Under the pieces are notes generated by a model that had not been told where the DNA came from, made no database searches, and saw nothing but the letters and a program-made list of their open reading frames with translations. Both the position numbers and the translations under genes were made by a program. From an uncultured Algibacter sp. (GTDB lineage: Bacteria; Bacteroidota; Bacteroidia; Flavobacteriales; Flavobacteriaceae): a stretch of 64,000 nt of DNA. Below are positions 44,401-53,091 of this stretch, piece after piece. Numbering within the stretch: the first letter of the stretch is position 1; every line of letters starts with the position of its first letter. The stretch covers positions 601,523 through 665,522 of the forward strand of contig NZ_CANMAU010000001.1 of assembly GCF_947495925.1 (NCBI RefSeq), given 5' to 3'.

Positions 44401-47064
44401 GCTTATTTTTATAAAACCTGGTGGCAAAAAGCACCATCTAGTGATAAAGAAGCCGCTAAAATGTTAGTGTTTTCAGCAGATAAAGAAAAGTACAACGTGG
44501 GCGAAACTGCTAAAGTAACGTTTGCTTCAGGTAGTGAAGGTCGTGCTTTAGTTAGTATTGAAAATGGCACTGAAGTGCTAGATTACAAGTGGGTGAAAAC
44601 CACAAAGGGACAAACTACTGTTGATATTCCAATTGGCATGGAAATGGCGCCAAATGTATTTGTAAACATTTCGTTATTACAACCCCATGCTATTACTGCC
44701 AACGATTTACCAATCAGACTATATGGTGTTATTCCTATTATGGTAGAAGATCCAAATACCAAACTGGAACCGCAATTACAAATGCCAGATAAACTAAAAC
44801 CAGAACAAACGTTTACCTTAAAAGTGTCTGAAAAAAACAAAAAAGCAATGACATATACCATAGCCATGGTTGAAGAAGGCTTATTAGATTTAACACGTTT
44901 TAAAACACCAAATGCATGGAAGGAATTCTATAAACGTGAAGCTTTAGGTGTAAAAACTTGGGATATTTTTGATGATGTTATTGGCGCGTATTCTGGAAGT
45001 ATAGATCAGGTATTTGCTATTGGTGGTGATGGAAGTGCCGCTGGAGGGAAAAACAAAAAAGCCAACCGTTTTAAACCTGTCGTTACTTATTTAGGCCCTT
45101 TTAAACTAGATGCGGGAAAAACAAAAACCCATCAAATAAAATTGCCAAACTATATTGGTTCGGTGCGCATTATGGTTGTTGCAGGAAACAACGATAATGA
45201 AGCTTACGGAAGTACAGACAAAGCTGTTGAAGTTAAAAAGCCTCTTATGGTTTTAGCTACGTTGCCGCGGAAATTAAGCCCTGGTGAAAAAGTAACACTT
45301 CCTGTAACTGTTTTCGCAATGGAACCAAAAGTGAAAAATGTAAATGTAAGTTTGAAATTAAGCAATGGCATTTCTATTGTTGGAGCAACTTCAAAAGTCT
45401 TAAACTTTGCAAGACCAGATGAACAAATGGCGTATTTTGAATTGGATGTAAGTAAAGCCAAAGGCATCAATACTGTCGAAGTAATCGCCACTGGAAACGG
45501 GGAAAAATCAACTTACAAAGTAGAATTGGATGTTGAAAACACCAACCCAATAACATCTAAAGCTTTAGACAAAACATTAGCAGGAAATGATTCTACAACT
45601 TTAAACTTTTCAACATTTGGTGTTGCAGGAACAAACTCTGCTACTGTTGAGTTTTCAACTTTACCTCCAATGGATTTTAGCAGACGATTACAATATTTAA
45701 TTCGTTATCCGCATGGGTGTGTTGAGCAAACTACATCAAGTGTATTTCCGCAGTTGTTTTTAGCTGATATTTTCGATTTAACCTCTGAAAAAAAGAAACA
45801 AATACAAACCAATATTGAAAATGGTATTAAACGCTTAGGCCATTTTCAAAGAGCTCATGGCGGACTAGGTTATTGGATTGGAGAAGCTAATGCTAACGAT
45901 TGGGGCACAAGTTATGCAGGGCATTTTATGATTGAAGCAGAAAAGAAAGGCTATGTATTACCGCTAACGTTTAAAAGCAATTGGTTACGATATCAAAAAC
46001 AAGCGGCCAGAAATTGGCGTCCAAGTTACAGAACCTATAATTCTGATTTAGCGCAAGCCTATCGCTTATACACTTTGGCTTTGACTGGAAATGCAGATTT
46101 AGCAAGCATGAATAGACTTAGAGAATTCTCTGAAATTTCAAATGAAGCCAAATGGAGATTAGCTGCAGCCTATGCTTTAGCTGGACAAAAGGAAGCAAGT
46201 GATAAGATTTCTCAATCGGCAAATATTAATTTTAAACCGGTACGTTATAATCATTACACGTATGGTTCGGTAGATAGAAATCGTGCGATGGCATTAGAAA
46301 CCATGGTGTTGACTAAAGATTCTAAAATGCGCCCTCTTGCTAAAGATATTGCCAGAGATTTATCAAGTAACCGTTGGATGAGTACACAAACCACAGCCTA
46401 TAGTTTATTGGCTATGGCAAAAATGGTAAATGCTAATGGCGGAAAATCTTTAAAGGTGAATTATACCATTAACGGAAAAACAGAAAATATAGATACAAAA
46501 AGTGCCATTGCGCAACGCCAAATTTCAGTTATTAATGGCGCTAATACTTTAGTTTTCAAAAATGAAAAAGATAACATTGTTTATGTACGGGTTTTAAATT
46601 CTGGAAAACTCCCACTTGGACAAGAATTGGTGGAACAACGTGGTTTAAGCGTTTCTGTTCAATACAAAGATTTAAAAGGCAACAAAATTGATATTTCTAA
46701 ATTGATGCAAGGACAAGATTTTGTGGCTACAGTTAGTGTAAGTAACCTAAAAAACAGTGCTATAAATGATGTAGCGCTGACTGAAATTTTTCCATCAGGT
46801 TGGGAAATTGTAAATACTCGTTTTACAGCATTTGGAAGTAATACCTCTGGAGCATCTGCAAGACATACCGATATTAGAGACGACCGTGTGAATTTCTATT
46901 TTGATTTGCCTAAAAAAGGAAAGCATAGTACCAAAACCTTTAATGTGATGCTGAATGCATCATATTTAGGAACATATTATTTACCAGGGATACAAGCAGA
47001 AGCCATGTATGATAATGAGTTTTTAGTGAGAACTAAAGGAAAATGGGTTGTGGTTGAGAAGTGA
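41488..47064 (+). CDS. Alpha-2-macroglobulin family lipoprotein with thioester motif
   Basis: 1858 aa, the largest gene here. Lipoprotein signal with lipobox LATSC (Cys19). Macroglobulin-like domains fill the first half, including an MG2-type segment (GYLYGERGVWRPGDTLHLTFIL near 632), followed by bait/A2M regions and the thioester domain with GCVEQ (Cys1411-Gln1414), the covalent trap of bacterial A2Ms. An acidic, Tyr-rich insertion (DDYDDYYYEEHYSEGDYS) lies near residues 453-480. Bacterial A2Ms of this class are envelope protease inhibitors and normally stand beside pbpC, which lies 2.8 kb downstream here. Confidence 0.93.
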   Translation: MSIKNLLAFVFLVSLATSCQKKTITPDNLFKFRDYISYTTSGITSVAKPIQINLANDVDVWEIGEEITDNVVSIKPHVEGKLTTTNKHTLIFTPDEYLEPDTEYTVTVKLKDIYKNMPDGFKDYTFQFKTIKPSFNIETNHLQSYSKNWQYLGGIIKSADVITLEEAKTLIEASQNGEKLALVFNETNTSSSYFEFKIDSIHRKIEDDKILVTWNGKVIRAENEGENTVLIPGINHFTIIETDVIQSPEQHLSINFSDPLKKQQNFDGLVSIQNVKNQKYVVDGNVLKVYPDTKLVGSVQVDVFQGIKNAEGYKLKKSFSETIAFEDLKPQVKLMSNGTILPNSKELKFNFEAVNLSAVDVRVIKIFEDNVLQFLQDNNLNSNNKYDIKKVGRRIAKQTIQLQTSAENTGKWKAYSIDLSKFFKADIDAIYRVELSFDKRYSLYDCEANTGISNSENDDYDDYYYEEHYSEGDYSAAESEDEDLREEQYWDNLIYRYKNYTYNWREEQNPCHDAYYNEHKIISQNLLASNLGVIAKRSANNSYYFAVTNILNTEPESNAKVTLYNFQQQELASKVTDTEGLITIDTDKHANFAIVSKGNSATYVKLQDGNSLSLSKFDVSGHRLQRGLKGYLYGERGVWRPGDTLHLTFILNDNANPLPKRHPIKLEITDPNGKPVYKNVTADNLNNFYKFTVPTSTEDKTGNYNAKVSVGGATFYKGLKIETVKPNRLKIKVDFENEILSNNETLKGDLDVKWLHGAPGKNLKAEIKAKFSSAFTAFENYKEYTFNDPTRKFQTEEINIFKGKVNEVGLAKINKTLNVGKNAPGMLNVQFLVRAFENGGDFSMDAFTKKYAPYNSFIGLRSPKGNAYDSYFTDEKQTFDVVVVNENGKPLKRNNLEVKIYKVEWRWWWNSSYDDLASYVSSNYHRPYKSLKMNTDANGKANFSINIPDDARGRYLIRVVDPVSGHATGRTAYFYKTWWQKAPSSDKEAAKMLVFSADKEKYNVGETAKVTFASGSEGRALVSIENGTEVLDYKWVKTTKGQTTVDIPIGMEMAPNVFVNISLLQPHAITANDLPIRLYGVIPIMVEDPNTKLEPQLQMPDKLKPEQTFTLKVSEKNKKAMTYTIAMVEEGLLDLTRFKTPNAWKEFYKREALGVKTWDIFDDVIGAYSGSIDQVFAIGGDGSAAGGKNKKANRFKPVVTYLGPFKLDAGKTKTHQIKLPNYIGSVRIMVVAGNNDNEAYGSTDKAVEVKKPLMVLATLPRKLSPGEKVTLPVTVFAMEPKVKNVNVSLKLSNGISIVGATSKVLNFARPDEQMAYFELDVSKAKGINTVEVIATGNGEKSTYKVELDVENTNPITSKALDKTLAGNDSTTLNFSTFGVAGTNSATVEFSTLPPMDFSRRLQYLIRYPHGCVEQTTSSVFPQLFLADIFDLTSEKKKQIQTNIENGIKRLGHFQRAHGGLGYWIGEANANDWGTSYAGHFMIEAEKKGYVLPLTFKSNWLRYQKQAARNWRPSYRTYNSDLAQAYRLYTLALTGNADLASMNRLREFSEISNEAKWRLAAAYALAGQKEASDKISQSANINFKPVRYNHYTYGSVDRNRAMALETMVLTKDSKMRPLAKDIARDLSSNRWMSTQTTAYSLLAMAKMVNANGGKSLKVNYTINGKTENIDTKSAIAQRQISVINGANTLVFKNEKDNIVYVRVLNSGKLPLGQELVEQRGLSVSVQYKDLKGNKIDISKLMQGQDFVATVSVSNLKNSAINDVALTEIFPSGWEIVNTRFTAFGSNTSGASARHTDIRDDRVNFYFDLPKKGKHSTKTFNVMLNASYLGTYYLPGIQAEAMYDNEFLVRTKGKWVVVEK

Positions 47065-47067
47065 TAA

Positions 47068-47087
47068 ATTCCTGCAAAAGCAGGAAT
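47068..47087. repeat. Short perfect inverted repeat after the macroglobulin gene
   Basis: ATTCCTGC AAAA GCAGGAAT: an 8-bp stem with a 4-nt loop starting 3 bp after the stop codon. No T run follows, so it is at best a weak terminator; palindromes with this TTCCTGC core are common between flavobacterial genes. Confidence 0.5.
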
Positions 47088-47134
47088 CTTAAAATAGAAT
47101 AAGAAATGATTTAAAAGAAAGTCGAATCGATTGA

Positions 47135-47532
47135 TTGGTTATTATAGCGTTTATTACAATTGCGTTTATTACATACCTCTTTCATGAATTTGGGCATTGG
47201 GAGCTGGGTGAAATATTGGGCAATAAAATGACACTACGTTTAAATGGTGTAACGCCACAAAATGGTCAATTTATCAATAAACATCATGAATTATGGTCTG
47301 CAATTGGTGGACCCGCTTTTACGATAACACAGGCCTTATTGGCTCTATGGATTACATGGAAAGCGAAATCAAGCATTGCGTATTCTTTTGGTTTCTTTGC
47401 TGTTTTTATGCGATTCTTTGGAAAAGCAATCAGATTATGAAATTAAATTTTAAAGAAATAGGATATTACATTGTTTTAGGAGTTTTTGCCTCATTGATGA
47501 TAATTGGAGTTGATGTACTTCTAATAACCTAA
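47135..47532 (+). pseudogene. Decayed M50-like membrane metalloprotease gene
   Basis: The first frame (from a TTG at 47135, no ATG nearby) encodes hydrophobic segments around a zinc motif HEFGHWELGEILGN and a typical following GVTPQNGQ...WSAIGGPAFTITQALLALWI, then stops at 47440. A second frame continues to 47532 with a plausible C-terminal helix (MKLNFKEIGYYIVLGVFASLMIIGVDVLLI). Together they look like the two ends of one M50-like protein with an internal deletion and frameshift, and a lost start. It lies between the macroglobulin gene and intergenic repeats, a spot where decay is plausible. Confidence 0.6.
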
Positions 47533-47592
47533 AAAAGATTCTCCAGAGCAAGCCATAATCTCTACTTGATTTTGTCAGAAAAAAACGATAAC

Positions 47593-47652
47593 TTCGTTTA
47601 ACGTCGGATATAAGTCATTAAAACGACGCATATCCGCGAACTATTAAACGAA
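47593..47652. repeat. Imperfect 60-nt inverted repeat
   Basis: Outer arms TTCGTTTAA (47593-47601) / TTAAACGAA (47644-47652) and inner arms GGATAT (47606-47611) / ATATCC (47630-47635). With the next entry it fills the 343-bp stretch between the pseudogene and the T9SS gene, where I see no gene. It is probably a repeat relic; it is not followed by a T run. Confidence 0.5.
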
Positions 47653-47708
47653 ACTCTTCAAAAAATAAAACTACTTTCAGATAAAAAATATAGCTAGCAA
47701 ATAAGCCC

Positions 47709-47868
47709 GCGTTAGGAATTGCAGCGGCATCCTTTTTGGGAGTTTTAAATACTAAAACTCCCATTTGAAACGTAGTGCTAATTAAACTGAAAAACCCCGA
47801 AACAAATTCGGGTCTGCTCCGCAGAAAGATATAGTGTAAAGCCCGACCCCTTTTTCGGGGTAACGCCC
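47709..47868 (+). repeat. Structured intergenic repeat element, copy 2 (160 nt)
   Basis: Same plan as 16744-16827: starts GCGTTAGGAATTG, ends AGCCCGACCCC...GGGGTAACGCC, with complementary termini GCGTTA / TAACGC, inner ATCCTTTTT / AAAGAT and a 3' hairpin ACCCC / GGGGT. The middle is longer, with two extra perfect hairpins (GGGAGTTTT / AAAACTCCC and CCCGAA / TTCGGG). Like copy 1 it ends within 8 bp of the stop codon of a minus-strand gene. Conserved ends with a variable middle suggest selection on RNA structure or a mobile palindromic unit. Confidence 0.65.
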
Positions 47869-47875
47869 AAATAAT

Positions 47876-49765
47876 TTATCTTTTTAAGGTGACGTGCCCT
47901 GTAAACTTTTGGCCTTCAATAATTATAACATACCAATAATCACCCGTTGGTAAAAGCTTTCCATTAAAAGTTCCGTTCCATGAAAAAGGTGTGTTTAAGC
48001 CATTTTTTAATAGTTTTCCGTATCTATCGAAAATAGTTACTTGAGAAAAGCTGTAAAACTCAATACCATTTAGATTAAAAGTATCGTTTACATTGTCTCC
48101 ATTTGGAGTAAAGAATTTTGGTATGTAAAAGTGAATATGACGTGTGGTAATAAGCTCTGCACAATCGCGATGTTTAACATAAATTGTGTATTGCCCGCCT
48201 TGAACATTAAAAAATGTGGGGTTTGATTGAAAAATATTACCATCTATAGAGTATAAAAAATCGCCTGTATTTAGCGTCTTAACAACAATATTACTTTGAT
48301 CTGAAATAACACTTTCGATAATGGGGATATCAATTTGTGATAATATAATAGTTTTGGTCACACTGCATAAATCATTGGAAACTATAACAGAATATGTACC
48401 CGGTGTTGAAACATCTACATCGTCATTTATACTGCCATTATTCCATAAATACGATGTAACAAGACTTGGGCTTGTAGGGTCTGCCCTTAAAATAATAGTC
48501 GTGTTTTCACAAAACAAAAGTGACTCATCTGTAACTTCTGGAGTTTCAAAATATTCGATTTGTAGTGCTGTTCTTGAAATTGATAGGCAACCGGCTTCCA
48601 TTGTTTCTGCTTCTGCGTAATACATTCCCGAAACATTTGGGTTGTACGATGTGCTATTTGCTAATAATAAATTCCCACCCGTAGCAGCATCATACCAATT
48701 CACTCTAACCCCCGCCGGCACTGAGACAGATAATGGTGTTGCATCGTTTTTACAAATCATTAAGTCACCATTGCTTATTGGTGCATCTGGAAAGGGTACC
48801 ACATTAACTTCATATATTTCTGACGACGAATTACAAGAATTATTGTTCACGTTTACAACATCTTCTGCTACCTTAACTCTATAAAAAGTGGTATTATTTA
48901 TTGAAGATGTGGTATAACTATGACTTGTTTCTCCAGCGATATCTGTCCAATTAATACCATCTGGACTGTCTTGCCATTGATAAAAATGTGATGAAAAAAT
49001 ACTAAAATCTGGGGTTGCTGTTAGTGTGGTTGCGTAAGGCAATTCGTTTTCACATAAGCTTACTGTATTTGTATTTGATACATCTTCAATTAGTATTGAA
49101 TCACCACAAGATTTAAAAGCAATATCATCAATTGCCAAATCGTTACCACAACCTCCTGGTGCATTGTTTCTCATTTTTAGTATTACTGATGTTTGCCCAG
49201 GTTCTGTTTGAAAAACAAGACCAAAATTTTGCCAATTAGGACTTGAACCTCCTCCAATACTTCCTGTATCTCCACTTACTAAATTTATAGAATCAGTGCT
49301 ATCCCATATTTCAAACCTTACATTAATCGGAATTCCTGAGCCACATTGTGGTGTATTGTCTCTCATTAAATTAATTAACCACGATGAAAACTCATACGAG
49401 GTATTCTCACACAGCCCCGTGATTGGAATTCTAAAAAATTCTCCTGGGGTGAAGTCAGCATTTACAATTAACATTCTTCCATTAGTATCACCGTTTGTAT
49501 GGTCTTGAATATCATACCAGTTAAAATGAGCTGAGAAATTAGATACTGTGTAAAAGCCATCACCAGGCCTACCATTTGCAAATGTATAAGTTGTACTCCC
49601 AGAAGGTAATGACACATCACCTGTTCCTGCTCCGAAATCTTCAATAAAAATAGGATCCCCAGAATTCCCTGAGCAAAAACTTAGTTGTGCATAAGAAATG
49701 TTTACGATTAAGCATGAAACAAAAAACGCTATAAAACGTCCCTTTTTAGTAAAATTTACAGCCAT
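47876..49765 (-). CDS. Exported adhesin-like protein with T9SS type B sorting domain
   Basis: 629 aa from the ATG at 49765; an ATG eight codons earlier is possible, but the later one gives a standard signal peptide (MAVNFTKKGRFIAFFVSCLIVNISYAQ). The N-terminal region (SGDPIFIEDFGAGTG..., about 30-200) is a jelly-roll-like domain common in these proteins; two or three Ig-like domains follow; the last about 85 residues (FTPNGDNVNDTFNLNGI...FDRYGKLL...TFNGKLLPTGDYWYVI) are the gliding-motility/CHU_C type B sorting domain for surface display through T9SS. It lies opposite to, and between, the macroglobulin and pbpC genes. Confidence 0.9.
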   Translation of the reverse strand: MAVNFTKKGRFIAFFVSCLIVNISYAQLSFCSGNSGDPIFIEDFGAGTGDVSLPSGSTTYTFANGRPGDGFYTVSNFSAHFNWYDIQDHTNGDTNGRMLIVNADFTPGEFFRIPITGLCENTSYEFSSWLINLMRDNTPQCGSGIPINVRFEIWDSTDSINLVSGDTGSIGGGSSPNWQNFGLVFQTEPGQTSVILKMRNNAPGGCGNDLAIDDIAFKSCGDSILIEDVSNTNTVSLCENELPYATTLTATPDFSIFSSHFYQWQDSPDGINWTDIAGETSHSYTTSSINNTTFYRVKVAEDVVNVNNNSCNSSSEIYEVNVVPFPDAPISNGDLMICKNDATPLSVSVPAGVRVNWYDAATGGNLLLANSTSYNPNVSGMYYAEAETMEAGCLSISRTALQIEYFETPEVTDESLLFCENTTIILRADPTSPSLVTSYLWNNGSINDDVDVSTPGTYSVIVSNDLCSVTKTIILSQIDIPIIESVISDQSNIVVKTLNTGDFLYSIDGNIFQSNPTFFNVQGGQYTIYVKHRDCAELITTRHIHFYIPKFFTPNGDNVNDTFNLNGIEFYSFSQVTIFDRYGKLLKNGLNTPFSWNGTFNGKLLPTGDYWYVIIIEGQKFTGHVTLKR

Positions 49766-49878
49766 AGTTTTCAAAAAAACAAACAACATTATTTTATAAA
49801 TAATATTAAACTCTATTTTTACATAAAGTTATCTTAAAAAACATCTAAATTAAGGCTAATTATAGTATCTAACAATAG

Positions 49879-52230
49879 ATGCAAAAGTTAAATAATTATA
49901 TAAAGCAGCATAAATTTAAATTTGTAATTCTAGTATTTATTTTAATTGCCTATGTACTCTGTTTACCCAAGCAACTCTTCAATAATCCAACAGCAACCGT
50001 AATAACAAGCAGCAACAATGAATTATTAGGAGCACAAATTGCAAAAGATGGACAATGGAGGTTTCCACATAACGATACAATTCCAGAGAAGTTTAAAACC
50101 TGTATTATTCAGTTTGAAGATGAATATTTTTACAAACACCCAGGTTTTAACCCTTTTTCAATCTTTAAGGCGTTAAAAAACAATTTAAAATCTGGAAATA
50201 TAAAAAGAGGAGGTAGTACTATTACGCAACAAGTCATTAGGTTATCCAGGAAAGGGCAAAAACGAACCTATTTAGAAAAACTTAAGGAACTCATTCTTGC
50301 CACACGACTAGAACTAAGAGAATCCAAAGACCACATTTTAAGTTATTATTCTAGTAACGCCCCGTTTGGAGGAAACGTTGTTGGATTAGATGCAGCCTCG
50401 TGGCGGTATTTTAACAGAGGTGCTTCTGATTTATCTTGGAGTGAAAGTGCCACTTTAGCTGTATTACCTAATGTGCCTAGTTTAATTTATCCGGGGAAAA
50501 ATCAAGACCAGCTACTAAAAAAAAGAAATCGTTTACTTAAAAAACTTCTTGATCGACATATTTTAGATAGCCTGACTTATGAATTATCCATTGCAGAAAC
50601 ACTCCCGAAAAAACCTTATGCACTGCCCCAAATTGCTCCTCATTTATTACAAAAAATTTCAAAAACGCATTCTGGAAAACATCTAAAAACCACTATTGAT
50701 GTAGTGCTTCAAAAGCGAATAAATCAAATCGTAAAACAACATTATAGTCAACTAAGTCAGAACGAAATTTATAACGCAGCAGTTCTGGTTTTAGATGTAA
50801 ACACAAGGCAAGTATTAGCTTATGTAGGTAATACGCCTACCAACAAAACACACCAGAAAGATGTGGATATTATTAATAAGCCTAGAAGTACTGGCAGTAT
50901 TTTAAAACCCTTTCTATTTGCAGCTATGCTTGATGCGGGTGAGTTGCTCCCAAACACATTGGTAGCAGATGTCCCAACACAGTTTGGAAACTATAATCCA
51001 GAAAATTATAACAAAACCTATGATGGCGCAGTCTCTGCAAGTAAGGCTTTATCAAAGTCTTTAAATGTTCCAGCGGTAAGAATGTTACAAAAGTTTGGTT
51101 TGAATAAGTTCCATCAATATTTACATGGTTTAAAATTAAAAGATTTAAAATATGACACCAACCATTACGGCTTGTCATTAATATTAGGAGGTGCCGAAAG
51201 TAACTTATGGGATTTATGTAAAAGTTACGCCGCTTTATCTTCAACTTTAAATCATTTTTCTGAAAGCTCAAGCGAATATTTTGCTAATGAGTTTTGTGAA
51301 CCTTTGTTCTTAAACTCACAAACTCTGGACTTTGGAAAAAAGACGCAAGACAAAACACTTTTTGACGCCGCTTCCATATATTTAACATACGAAAGCTTAA
51401 AAGAAGTGAATAGACCAGAAAGTGATGAGAATTGGGAGTTTTTTGACGGCTCAAAACAAATAGCATGGAAAACGGGAACCAGTTTTGGGTTTCGCGATGC
51501 TTGGGCCATTGGAACGACAAAAAAACATGTGGTTGGTGTTTGGGTGGGTAATGCTGATGGTGAGGGACGTCCAGGTTTAGTCGGTATACAAGCGGCTGCT
51601 CCAATTTTGTTTGAGGTCTTTGATTTACTGCCAAATAGCGAATGGTTCGCAAAACCTTTTGACGAAATGCAAGAAGTTTCTATATGTAAACAAAGTGGAC
51701 ATAGAGCATCATCGAATTGTGAGGACACTCAAGAATCATTTATTCAACTAAATGGATTAAAAACCAAACCGTGTCCATACCATATTTTAGTGCACCTTGA
51801 CCAAACAGAAACCTACCAAGTAAACGCTTCCTGTGAAAATTTAAATGCTATCAAACATAAACCATGGTTTATACTACCTCCTGTAATGGCTCATTATTAC
51901 AAATACAAAAACCCCTTTTACAAGACGCTTCCTAAATTTAGAAGCGATTGTATAGTTCAAGAAAATGTTTCAATAGAATTTATTTACCCCAATACAAATA
52001 ATAATGTGTTTTTACCAAAAGATTTCGATGGTCAAACCAATGACCTTATTTTAAAAATTGCCCATTCAGAACCAGAGAATACCGTGTATTGGTATATGGA
52101 CGAAATGTATATAGGAAGCACTACAGACGTCCATGAAATGGCCGTAAGGCCAAGTCAAGGAAAACATATGATAACTGTTATTGATGAATTAGGGAATGAG
52201 ATAAAACGTGCTTTTAAAGTTTCAAAATAA
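49879..52230 (+). CDS. pbpC: Penicillin-binding protein 1C
   Basis: 783 aa bifunctional peptidoglycan synthase. Membrane anchor (about 15-30), GT51 glycosyltransferase with EDEYFYKHPGFNPFSIFKALKNN and KRGGSTITQQV near 80-120, transpeptidase with SILK (Ser340), SLN and KTGT motifs, and a C-terminal BiPBP domain (about 690-783). PBP1C and bacterial A2M form a conserved pair thought to link wall repair to protease defence. The gene ends flush with the stop of the convergent EEP gene (no spacer). Confidence 0.95.
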   Translation: MQKLNNYIKQHKFKFVILVFILIAYVLCLPKQLFNNPTATVITSSNNELLGAQIAKDGQWRFPHNDTIPEKFKTCIIQFEDEYFYKHPGFNPFSIFKALKNNLKSGNIKRGGSTITQQVIRLSRKGQKRTYLEKLKELILATRLELRESKDHILSYYSSNAPFGGNVVGLDAASWRYFNRGASDLSWSESATLAVLPNVPSLIYPGKNQDQLLKKRNRLLKKLLDRHILDSLTYELSIAETLPKKPYALPQIAPHLLQKISKTHSGKHLKTTIDVVLQKRINQIVKQHYSQLSQNEIYNAAVLVLDVNTRQVLAYVGNTPTNKTHQKDVDIINKPRSTGSILKPFLFAAMLDAGELLPNTLVADVPTQFGNYNPENYNKTYDGAVSASKALSKSLNVPAVRMLQKFGLNKFHQYLHGLKLKDLKYDTNHYGLSLILGGAESNLWDLCKSYAALSSTLNHFSESSSEYFANEFCEPLFLNSQTLDFGKKTQDKTLFDAASIYLTYESLKEVNRPESDENWEFFDGSKQIAWKTGTSFGFRDAWAIGTTKKHVVGVWVGNADGEGRPGLVGIQAAAPILFEVFDLLPNSEWFAKPFDEMQEVSICKQSGHRASSNCEDTQESFIQLNGLKTKPCPYHILVHLDQTETYQVNASCENLNAIKHKPWFILPPVMAHYYKYKNPFYKTLPKFRSDCIVQENVSIEFIYPNTNNNVFLPKDFDGQTNDLILKIAHSEPENTVYWYMDEMYIGSTTDVHEMAVRPSQGKHMITVIDELGNEIKRAFKVSK

Positions 52231-53091
52231 TTATTTTCTAATAATCGTTTTAATCATACTATGATCACTTTTGGAAGTACTAACTTTTTCAGATTTGATT
52301 ATCTCTAAATCTCGAGACACCCAAATCTGATCTAAAGACAAAAGCGGCATTCCCAAAAACCATGTTTCTCTAAAACCATTACCTTTTCTAGAAAAGAAAT
52401 GCACGTAATTCTCTTTTATTTGCTTCAGAAGAATCGATTCATAAGGTACATTAAAATCCCCTAAAACAACTGTATTTTCTTCTTTTTTAATGATTTTATC
52501 TAAAAAACCTATTTCCCAAAATCGTGGAACATCAGTACTTCCACTTACATCTACTGCATAAAAATTAACGCTAGCAGTTTCAAAATTAACTATACTAGTT
52601 TTAAAATTGCTTGTTGTGTCTTGTTTGATAATAATTGGGAACTTAGAAAAAACTCGTAATTCTCTTTTAGCTTTATAAAAATACGTCTCCTTTAACTCCT
52701 CAAAATCTAAATCAATTGATTCTGTAAGCACCAAAACATCTGGCACACCACCATTTATATCAATTGCATTATTAAAGTCATTTTCCCTTGAGGCATTCCA
52801 AAAAACAACTTCTAAGTCCGAATCTTTTTCTTCCGAAAAAAAATTTACTCTAAAACTTCTGCCTAACCAAAGCAACATCAATACGCTAGCAAGTTTCAAA
52901 TTATACTTTCTAAAATTAAATGCAAATACTGATAGACATAGTATAACAACTATGATTACTGGTAAAGGGAATACATAAAACCACAGAGACGATTCAAAAG
53001 AAGAATCTTTAATAAAAAAGTGTAATACTAATAATGCCAAAATTATAGCAACATTAATAATACGACAGGTCCATTTAATAAAACTTAACAT
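52231..53091 (-). CDS. Membrane-anchored endonuclease/exonuclease/phosphatase-family protein
   Basis: 286 aa: three N-terminal membrane segments (about 8-26, 34-55, 65-80) and a C-terminal EEP domain with VVFWNASREND, DVLVLTE (metal Glu), VVLGDFNVP and the ending SKSDHSMIKTII (catalytic Asp-His). The catalytic part should face the periplasm; substrates could be nucleic acid, phosphoinositide-like lipid or other phosphoesters. Starts immediately after the YciI-like gene stop, so it is in one unit with it. Confidence 0.82.
   Translation of the reverse strand: MLSFIKWTCRIINVAIILALLVLHFFIKDSSFESSLWFYVFPLPVIIVVILCLSVFAFNFRKYNLKLASVLMLLWLGRSFRVNFFSEEKDSDLEVVFWNASRENDFNNAIDINGGVPDVLVLTESIDLDFEELKETYFYKAKRELRVFSKFPIIIKQDTTSNFKTSIVNFETASVNFYAVDVSGSTDVPRFWEIGFLDKIIKKEENTVVLGDFNVPYESILLKQIKENYVHFFSRKGNGFRETWFLGMPLLSLDQIWVSRDLEIIKSEKVSTSKSDHSMIKTIIRK

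Noticed and set aside
47593-47652. Integron attC site
   Set aside because: A GTTTAAC-like left box is present, but there is no matching GTTRRRY right box, no integrase and no cassette array.
51252-51728. Minus-strand frames of 122 and 158 codons inside pbpC
   Set aside because: They lie across the transpeptidase region of pbpC, which is intact, and have no promoter or known domain.
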